DNA from: Candidatus Caldipriscus sp. T1.2 | Lineage (GTDB): Bacteria > Hydrothermota > Hydrothermia > LBFQ01 | NCBI GenBank assembly: GCA_000980735.1 | Contig: LBFQ01000005.1 | Coordinates: 1,936 to 6,997, forward strand | Direction: 5' to 3' | DNA length: 5,062 nt | Made by a program: the position numbers and the translations under genes | Part shown: in pieces, positions 1-5,062 of the stretch | Layout: every line of letters starts with the position of its first letter | Position numbering within the stretch: the stretch's first letter is position 1 | The notes under the pieces: generated by a model | Seen by the model: only the letters and a program-made list of their open reading frames with translations | Databases searched by the model: none | Told to the model about the DNA's origin: nothing

Positions 1-1859
1 CCCCTTCCCTTTAAGTCATAAACATAAACCTCCGCAAACTCTTCGCTTAGGGCTTTCCTTATCCCCCTTCCCGAAAGCCCATATAACCACCCGTTGTTTA
101 GAACCAATCCTATTACCCCCTCCTCTATCCTATCCGTCGCCATCCTTAATGCCTGTACGTATGTATCGTACAGCTTATTTACAAGGGTGGCTCCCAATTC
201 CTTGGCATACTTTGCGTAAGTTTCCCCTATCCTCCTTCTGAGGTTGGAATATTCTACGTTCTTCCTACCCACATTCTCGTTCTCTCTTCCCGCTCTCCAA
301 GGGGGGTTTGAGATTATTACGTTCACCTTTGCGTTAAGCTGGGCTTCCACCATTTCTTTAAATTTTTGAGGGAATCCGATTAGGTCTTTGGGTTTTCGCT
401 CATAGAGTTTTTCCATAAGGTTGAAGCTGTCTGTCCAGAGGGCGGTTGTGAAGGGCGTGTATTCCCCCAAGTTCTTAAGTAGGGCACTTTCCACATTTTT
501 TAGCATAATCAGATAAGGAAGTAATAAAATTTCGTTAGCCCAGATTTCCTTTCTCTTTAGCTTTCCCTCAACCTTCCCTTTATCTTCCTTTGCTATGTGA
601 TCTATCATGAGGGATAGGAAGGTTCCCATACCCGCGAAAGGTTCAAGGATCACTACGCCCTCATCCCCCAAACCCTTACCAAAGTGCTTCTTTGTTAGGA
701 AATCAACGAATTTGACTATAAAAGAGACTAAGGGTACGGGTGTATAAACAATTCCCATCTCGTCGGTGATATCCTTGAAGGCTTTACTGAAGAATCCAGT
801 ATATAGAAACCTTAAAAGTTCCTGCCTGTTCTCCTCATCAAGGATCCCTTCCGCCCAAATTCTAACCTTATTGTAAAACCTCTCCAGATCCCCAACATTA
901 CTCTCAAGGAATTTCCTGAAGTATTCAAACATCTCGTCAAGGATGAGGTCTATTTCGGATTTTTGGGTGAATATCGCATCTAAGATGGGTTTGGTTAGAA
1001 GGTATTGGACTATGAGGCTAACGCAATCGTTGGTTGATATGGATTCGTTTAGGATTTTTGAGAGGGAACTTTTAAGGTTTTCAAACTTTTCCCTAAAATT
1101 CCCGTCATTCTTGTAAGCTATGAGGATCTGATCCCTCAGAATTTGAGCCAATTTTGCTGTTTCTTCCGCCCAATCCGAGAGGAAAACCCTATCTCCTATC
1201 CTAAAAGTCTTTATCACCTTTGTGGTTAAATTCTTCCTTATTAAATCAAAGAGGTCTTCGGGAAAGCTCTGGGATCTTGCGATCTGGAAAACTTCCTTAT
1301 CCCTTCCTTCTCCCTCTTTGGACAGAAGAACCTTTCTTATCTTTACCCTGTACGTTTCATCGTAAGCTATTACCGCGTTTATCACCTGCCATATCGTTTT
1401 GTAGTCGGTTTTATCTATCTGCTCGTCAATATTTCCCTTTTCCGTATCTATCACCAAAGGGATGAGTATTAATCCTTGCTCCTTGCACCTGCTCCTTCTT
1501 ACAACCCTACCCAAGGCTTGGATTATATCTATCTCGCTTTTCTTTGGCCTGAAGAAGGCAACGAAGTCAAGGGAAGGGACGTCTATCCCCTCCGTTAAAA
1601 CCTTCGCGTTCGTCAATATTACGGGTTTTGAAAAGGAAGCCTTCCTTAAACTTTCTATTTTCAGGCGTTTCTCTTCTGCCGTCATGTTCCCATCAATATG
1701 CTCTATCCTTATCTTTGGCTCCTCCTTGAAATATCGCCTATAGACCTCCACAAACTCCCTCGCTATCCACTTTGATTCTTCCACGCGATTTACGAATATG
1801 ATCCCACTTTTTATTGGAAAAATTACCTTGCGGTTATCCTCATCAAAGGTTTGGCCCTT
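1..1859 (-). CDS. Type ISP restriction-modification enzyme, continuation frame: second RecA domain, coupler and adenine-N6 methyltransferase (partial, runs off left edge)
   Basis: I translated the complementary strand codon by codon (codons whose lowest coordinate is divisible by 3). It is open from the TAA at 1860-1862 to the left edge, about 618 codons. Numbering as a joined chain: motif IV SGIIFVNRV from 462, HIDGN at 498-502, motif V TEGIDVPS from 533, and motif VI QALGRVVRR at 558-566. These complete the DEAH motor started in the neighbouring frame. A mostly charged, probably helical coupler follows (about 590-840). Next come methyltransferase motif I, EPFAGMGTF at 850-858 (S-adenosylmethionine binding), and the catalytic NPPW at 962-965 (bases 297-308), the signature of adenine-N6 methylation in I-then-IV order. 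NNGWLYGLSGRG and VYVYDLKG near the edge resemble the equivalent stretch of Type ISP methyltransferases. The remaining C-terminus and target recognition domain are missing. There is no start codon with a ribosome binding site at the frame's beginning, so this is a continuation, not a separate gene. AGG dominates arginine, as in ligA. Confidence 0.85.
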
Positions 1860-1862
1860 TTA
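1843..1862 (-). other. Frame transition in the restriction gene: CTT TGA, RF2-like candidate +1 recoding site or single-base error
   Basis: On the coding strand the frame 0 codons read ATA AAA GGG CCA AAC CTT TGA. The +1 frame has TAA at 1862-1860 and is then open. So the shift must happen between that TAA and the TGA, within about 15 nt. Removing one base, for example one G of GGG (1855-1857) or one A of the A4 run, gives a smooth IKGQTFDEDNRK. Alternatively, slippage of the CTT-decoding tRNA onto TTT gives PNL followed by DEDNRK, exactly as at prfB (CUU UGA). A purine stretch AAAAGGG lies upstream but ends 6 nt before CTT. In E. coli prfB the Shine-Dalgarno-like stimulator is 3 nt away, so the match is incomplete. 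The need for a +1 shift is solid; its nature is open. Confidence 0.8.
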
Positions 1863-3192
1863 TAAACTTCATAAGCCCGATAAGTTTCGTGGTGTCGTCA
1901 ACGCTAAGGGGGTTGGCTTCTTGCTTGTTTTTTTGTTCGTCTTCTCGCTTGTCTTTTTGTTTGTTTTTTTGCTTGTTTTTTTGTTCGTCTTCTCCCTTCT
2001 TTCCGTGTCCCATAAGATACTCGCTCAAGTTCTCCTGAATCTCCTTTCTCGGCACCATAAAGGCTATTACCTTGAAACCCGTTATATACCCCTCCTTTAT
2101 CGCCTTAACGAAGGTGTATTCGTAAAAAACGGGTCCGAAGGTCTCTTCATCGTCCATACTGTAAATCTTTGAAAACCCGTTTTCTTCCTCCTTAAATATG
2201 TAAATTTTTGGTGTTGCGGTCATATATAGGCGCTTTTTACCCTTTATGTGTTCGTTTGAGTGCACCAACTTGAAGGAGCTTTCCTCCTCGTTCTCTATGA
2301 TCCCGGCGGTTTTGTGAGCCTCGTCGCAAATTATTAGGTCAAACTCCGGAAGTCCCATTTTCTGGGCTTCCTTTATCACATCAAGGGATTGATATGTGGA
2401 GAAAATGACGTTAAGCTTGTCTTCCTCTCGTTTGAACCTTTTCACAAGCTCCTCCGGATCGGTTGTGGCGGGATGGCTCAAAAGCCTGATATCGTTTAGG
2501 TCGTCCTCATCCTCCTTTCCCCTCCCCACCTTCTTATCCGACACCACCGCATAAGCGTTTATATCAATTTCCGAATCCCGAGTCCACGCCAATATGGTCT
2601 GATCCAATAGGGCTATTGAAGGGCACAAGAAAAGGATCGTTTTTCCTTTCCCTAAGCTTTCCGCAACCTTCAAAGCAACCAGGGTTTTACCCGTCCCGGG
2701 AGGCATCAAAAGTTGCCCCCTGTCCTTCTCCTTAAACCCCTCAATGATCCTCCTTATCGCCTCTTTTTGATATTGCCTTAGCTCCTTGGGCTTTTTTTCT
2801 ATCTTCTTCCCCTGTAATAAGTCCTCCGCATCTTTAAGGTACTCCTGAAATTTCCCCCTCTCAATTGGAATGAAAATAACGTTCTTGGGCAGTTTTTCGT
2901 AGGCATCGGATGTTATCTCTCTCGCAAATATATACCCCCCGTCAAAGTTGTTAATATGCAATAACCCTATAAAACTTCCCAAATCGTTCCATCCCACCCT
3001 CCTTTCCCAATTCTTACACTGAACCAGATATATTTTCCCGTCCTTTTCCGCCACAAGGTCTCCCCCAAGATCCTTCGCACTGATTTCATTCTTCCTCGCC
3101 CATTCCTCCCAACTGTAAACCCTAAAGCCCATATCCCTTAAAAAGAGTTCTACAGCCTTTTCCAAAACCTTACCTTTTTCGTAAGGGGTCAT
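1843..3192 (-). CDS. Type ISP restriction-modification enzyme, N-terminal frame: Mrr-like nuclease plus first RecA domain of the translocase
   Basis: This is the N-terminal 449 codons of a single-chain restriction-modification protein whose remainder continues in another frame (1-1859). Residues 1-115 resemble an Mrr-type PD-(D/E)XK nuclease, with D45 followed by Q58-C59-K60 (D-x12-QxK). From about 138 a superfamily 2 motor begins: LRQYQ at 138-142, Walker A MPPGTGKT at 163-170 (K169), a STYQS segment at 265-269, DEAH at 290-293 and TAT (motif III) at 325-327. A Lys/Glu/Gln repeat linker occupies 401-424, followed by VDDTTKLIG, which resembles the conserved start of the second motor half in such enzymes. 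The frame then ends abruptly at TGA without motifs IV-VI. In the LlaGI/LlaBIII family this part cuts DNA and drives ATP-dependent translocation. The ATG at 3192 is the only ATG before an in-frame upstream TAG at 3214-3216 and has no clear ribosome binding site. On its own this product should lack motor activity. Confidence 0.85.
   Translation of the reverse strand: MTPYEKGKVLEKAVELFLRDMGFRVYSWEEWARKNEISAKDLGGDLVAEKDGKIYLVQCKNWERRVGWNDLGSFIGLLHINNFDGGYIFAREITSDAYEKLPKNVIFIPIERGKFQEYLKDAEDLLQGKKIEKKPKELRQYQKEAIRRIIEGFKEKDRGQLLMPPGTGKTLVALKVAESLGKGKTILFLCPSIALLDQTILAWTRDSEIDINAYAVVSDKKVGRGKEDEDDLNDIRLLSHPATTDPEELVKRFKREEDKLNVIFSTYQSLDVIKEAQKMGLPEFDLIICDEAHKTAGIIENEEESSFKLVHSNEHIKGKKRLYMTATPKIYIFKEEENGFSKIYSMDDEETFGPVFYEYTFVKAIKEGYITGFKVIAFMVPRKEIQENLSEYLMGHGKKGEDEQKNKQKNKQKDKREDEQKNKQEANPLSVDDTTKLIGLMKFIKGPNL
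1921..1992 (-). repeat. In-frame array of six 12-bp tandem repeats encoding charged tetrapeptides
   Basis: Six consecutive 12-bp units fill this stretch. In protein order they read EDEQ, KNKQ, KNKQ, KDKR, EDEQ, KNKQ (residues 401-424). There is a higher-order duplication: 1921-1946 and 1969-1994 are identical over 26 bp. On the coding strand there are three A7 runs (1928-1934, 1964-1970, 1976-1982), each in the codon phase CAA AAA AAC, which forms the heptamer A AAA AAC. The array lies between the RecA-like halves of the translocase and probably makes a flexible, highly charged linker. Multiples of 12 bp keep frame when copies change, whereas a one-base change in an A7 tract would not. A -1 shift meets TAG at 1904-1906, just beyond the array. 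Confidence 0.95.
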
Positions 3193-3220
3193 AGACGGAA
3201 TTTTAAGCCCGCCCTAAAAT
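3192..3220 (+). promoter_or_regulatory. Candidate promoter for ligA, near-leaderless
   Basis: TAAAAT at 3215-3220 matches five of six positions of a sigma70-type -10 box. TAGACG at 3192-3197 matches four of six of a -35 box, with a 17-bp spacer. The first G of the ATG at 3229 is only 10 bp from the -10 box, so transcription would begin at or within a couple of bases of the start codon. That fits the absence of a Shine-Dalgarno sequence upstream of 3229. The -35 box would overlap the first base of the opposing gene. This is a consensus match by eye only. Confidence 0.4.
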
Positions 3221-3228
3221 TTTATCTT
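3200..3228 (-). promoter_or_regulatory. Candidate promoter for the restriction-modification gene, near-leaderless
   Basis: Read on the minus strand, TAAAAT at 3205-3200 is the mirror copy of the ligA -10 box and sits 7 bp before the ATG at 3192. The hexamer 17 bp further upstream (AAGATA, 3228-3223) matches only three of six -35 positions, so this promoter looks weaker than the ligA one. The two -10 boxes form an inverted repeat AATTTTA / TAAAATT (3199-3205 and 3215-3221) around a GC-rich 9-bp core. That symmetry could equally be an operator. Confidence 0.35.
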
Positions 3229-5058
3229 ATGCCCGTCCCGAAGGAGGTAATGGAGGAAGTTGAAAAATTGAGAGAGCTCATAAGGAAATACGATTACTAC
3301 TATTATGTCCTGAACAACCCCTTAGTTTCCGACGCGGAGTACGACGAACTGAAGAGGCGCTTAATTGAGCTTGAAAGGAAATATCCGGAGTTAATAACCC
3401 CCGATAGCCCAACCCAGAGGGTGGGTGCCCCACCGAGGAAGGAGTTCCCAAACGTCCAGCATTCCATCCCCATGCTTTCCCTTGATGATGCGAGGAACGA
3501 GGAGGAGATAAGGGAGATATACGAGAGGATAATTAAGCTTGTGGGTAGAAATGTGGAGTTTTGTATAGAGCCAAAGTTTGATGGTTCATCCCTTGAACTG
3601 ATTTATGAGAATGGGGTTTTGGTGAGGGCGGTAACGAGGGGGGATGGGTACGTGGGGGAAGATGTAACTCCAAACGCAAGGACCATAAGGACCGTACCTT
3701 TGAGGCTTTTTGAGGATGTTAGCATAGAGATAAGGGGGGAGGTGGTAATATCAAAGGAGAATTTTAAGAAGCTTAACGAGGAGCTTATAAACAAGGGGGA
3801 AAAGCCTTTTGCAAACCCAAGAAACGCTGCGGCGGGCTCTTTAATGCAGTTGGATAGCAGGATAACCGCGCAAAGGCCCTTGGATTTCATAGTTTGGGGT
3901 TTTGGGAAAAGTGGGATAAAATTTGCAAAACAGTCGGAGTTTTTGAAGAAGGCGGAGGAGCTCGGATTTAAGGTCCCAAAACCCAAAGTCGTAAAAACCT
4001 TAGAGGAGATCATAGAGACTTACAGGGAATGGGAGAAGGAGAGGGATAGGTATATTTACGAGCTTGATGGGATGGTAGTGAAGGTGAATGAGATTGAACT
4101 TTGGGAGAAATTGGGTTATACCGCGAGGGCACCGAGGTGGGCTTTTGCTGCGAAGTTTAAGCCGAGGGAAAAGACAACAAAGATCTTGGGCGTTGTTTGG
4201 CAGGTGGGTAGAACTGGGATAATAACTCCCGTTGCGGAACTTCAACCCGTTGAAATTGGAGGGGCTACCGTCTCAAGGGCAACCCTACACAACGTGGAGA
4301 TCCTTAAAAAGTTGGGGGTGAGGATAGGGGATACGGTTGTGGTATCCAGGGCTGGGGATGTAATACCACAGATAATAAAACCAATAGAGGAGCTAAGGAC
4401 AGGGCAGGAAAGGGAAATAGAGATCCCGAATAAGTGCCCAGTATGTGGGGGTGAGGTGGCGACGGAAGGTCCCTTCTTAAAGTGCCTTAATCTATCCTGT
4501 CCCGCAAAGCTTTCCGCGAGTATAAAACACCTTGCAAGGAGGGAAGCATTTGACATAGAGGGACTTGGAGAGAAGACATCTAAGCTCTTAGTGGAAAGGG
4601 GGTTGGTTAAGGATATAGCGGATGTTTTCAATCTACGAAAGGAAGATCTTAAGAGGCTTCCGGGATTCTCGGATGTATCGGCGGAGCAATTGGTTTTGGC
4701 TATAGAGAGGGCAAAGAAGATTAGGCTGGATAGGTTTATACACGCATTGGGGATCCCGGGTGTGGGGGAGGCTACCGCAAGGCTTTTGGCTGAAAAATTT
4801 AAAACCCTTTCCGCCCTTATGAACGCCTCAAAATTTGAGATGATGAGAATAAGGGGAATAGGTCCGGAAACCGCTGATGCCATAGTGAAGTTTTTCTCCG
4901 ACGAAAGGAACAGGAATTCAATAAAGAAAATGTTGGAATATGGGGTTGAGGTATATTGGGGTGAGGAAAAGAAGGGTCCCCTTTCGGGTAAAGTTTTCGT
5001 ATTCACTGGTGAGCTTGATTGTTGTCCGAGAAGTAAGGCAAAGGAGGGGATCCTCTAG
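3229..5058 (+). CDS. ligA: NAD+-dependent DNA ligase LigA, C-terminally truncated at a cloning junction
   Basis: LigA seals 3'-OH/5'-phosphate nicks in duplex DNA using NAD+, during replication (Okazaki fragment joining) and repair in the cytoplasm. Domains in order: Ia NMN-binding, with YYYV at 24-27 and SDAEYD at 34-39; adenylation domain with KFDG at 116-119 (K116 is the AMP-accepting lysine), TRGDG at 136-140, IRGEV around E171, NPRNAAAGSL at 196-205, ELDGMVVKV at 278-286 and AAKFKP at 307-312; OB fold from about 318 to 390; zinc finger C403, C406, C419, C424; four helix-hairpin-helix repeats (about 440-575, including IPGVGEATA and IRGIGPETA); then the first strand of BRCT (SGKVFVFTGEL). 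The chain is native only to about residue 605. The last residues and the TAG stop come from vector sequence, so some 70-80 residues of BRCT are missing. The ATG at 3229 is used, but ATG 3250 (M8, seven residues shorter) also fits the usual N-terminus. Confidence 0.95.
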   Translation: MPVPKEVMEEVEKLRELIRKYDYYYYVLNNPLVSDAEYDELKRRLIELERKYPELITPDSPTQRVGAPPRKEFPNVQHSIPMLSLDDARNEEEIREIYERIIKLVGRNVEFCIEPKFDGSSLELIYENGVLVRAVTRGDGYVGEDVTPNARTIRTVPLRLFEDVSIEIRGEVVISKENFKKLNEELINKGEKPFANPRNAAAGSLMQLDSRITAQRPLDFIVWGFGKSGIKFAKQSEFLKKAEELGFKVPKPKVVKTLEEIIETYREWEKERDRYIYELDGMVVKVNEIELWEKLGYTARAPRWAFAAKFKPREKTTKILGVVWQVGRTGIITPVAELQPVEIGGATVSRATLHNVEILKKLGVRIGDTVVVSRAGDVIPQIIKPIEELRTGQEREIEIPNKCPVCGGEVATEGPFLKCLNLSCPAKLSASIKHLARREAFDIEGLGEKTSKLLVERGLVKDIADVFNLRKEDLKRLPGFSDVSAEQLVLAIERAKKIRLDRFIHALGIPGVGEATARLLAEKFKTLSALMNASKFEMMRIRGIGPETADAIVKFFSDERNRNSIKKMLEYGVEVYWGEEKKGPLSGKVFVFTGELDCCPRSKAKEGIL

Positions 5059-5062
5059 AGTC
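5046..5062. other. Cloning-vector polylinker sequence (pUC-type)
   Basis: GGGGATCCTCTAGAGTC is the pUC18/19-type polylinker reading from half a SmaI site through BamHI and XbaI into the beginning of SalI. The match stops precisely where SmaI would have cut, so a blunt-end clone is the simplest explanation. A Sau3AI/BamHI join at GATC is also possible, in which case a few bases before 5053 would be native. The TAG at 5056-5058 that closes the ligA frame lies in the XbaI site and is not the natural stop. Confidence 0.92.

Noticed and set aside
1..10. Leading CCCC as the left vector junction
   Set aside because: The coding frame runs sensibly to the first bases and four C residues are too few to assign to a polylinker.
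1220..1743. Two plus-strand frames of 81 and 93 codons
   Set aside because: Both are antisense shadows of the translocase motifs V-VI and the coupler. Their composition is Ser/Leu/Phe-rich with no recognisable domain.
1..1859. The downstream frame as an independent methyltransferase/helicase gene with its own start
   Set aside because: It would begin in the middle of the motor, directly before motif IV, with no initiation site. Protein sequence flows across the break with one base removed.
1921..1992. Short regular repeats as a possible CRISPR or regulatory repeat array
   Set aside because: The 12-bp units abut without spacers, stay in frame with the helicase and encode tetrapeptides, so this is a coding minisatellite.
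1921..1992. Slippage at the A7 tracts as the event that restores the downstream frame
   Set aside because: The +1 frame is closed by TAA at 1860-1862 and the -1 frame by TAG at 1904-1906, so a single shift in the repeats cannot reach the downstream frame. The change must occur after 1860 on the coding strand.
1798..2172. Plus-strand frames here (124 and 74 codons) with a striking run of Leu, Val and Phe, like a membrane segment
   Set aside because: They lie antisense to the conserved helicase. The hydrophobic run is just the reverse complement of the Lys/Asn/Gln repeat units, and no ribosome binding site precedes either frame.
4242..5006. A 254-codon minus-strand frame opposite ligA, plus shorter ones at 3603-4013 and 4000-4245
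   Set aside because: These are antisense shadows of an unambiguous LigA reading frame, are Ser-rich, and show no motifs or initiation signals.

Overview
The window looks like bacterial DNA from a thermophile. It carries an NAD+-dependent DNA ligase, which is a bacterial enzyme. Both genes strongly prefer AGG/AGA for arginine and often use ATA for isoleucine, and both proteins are rich in Lys and Glu. The thermophile reading is an inference, and I cannot name the genus. The right end is not genomic: the last 17 bases match a pUC-type polylinker, so this is a cloned-insert sequence.

Layout: two divergent genes fill the window. Leftward, from an ATG at 3192 to beyond the left edge, runs a very large single-chain restriction-modification enzyme of the Type ISP kind (LlaGI/LlaBIII-like). 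It has an Mrr-like PD-(D/E)XK nuclease, then a superfamily 2 DEAH translocase, a helical coupler and a gamma-class adenine N6 methyltransferase with an NPPW motif. About 1,063 residues are visible. The rest of the methyltransferase and the target recognition domain lie outside, so specificity cannot be read. Rightward, from 3229 to the vector junction, runs ligA, complete up to the first residues of its BRCT domain. The start codons are 36 bp apart.

The restriction gene is not one open frame. Frame 0 (449 codons) stops at TGA 1843-1845. The downstream half, including helicase motifs IV-VI and the methyltransferase, continues without a stop in the +1 frame to the left edge. Stops in both frames confine the shift to about 15 nt. 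That interval ends in CTT TGA, the same codon pair used for +1 programmed frameshifting in the release factor 2 gene prfB. A sequencing error or real mutation is the competing, possibly simpler, explanation. Shortly upstream lies an in-frame array of six 12-bp repeats with three A7 tracts, between the two RecA-like halves of the motor.

The 36-bp divergent spacer holds a symmetric pair of TAAAAT boxes 7-8 bp from each start codon. Neither gene has a normally placed Shine-Dalgarno sequence, so near-leaderless divergent transcripts are possible. No RNA gene, insertion sequence, CRISPR array or terminator was seen, and no gene-free stretch exceeds 36 bp.
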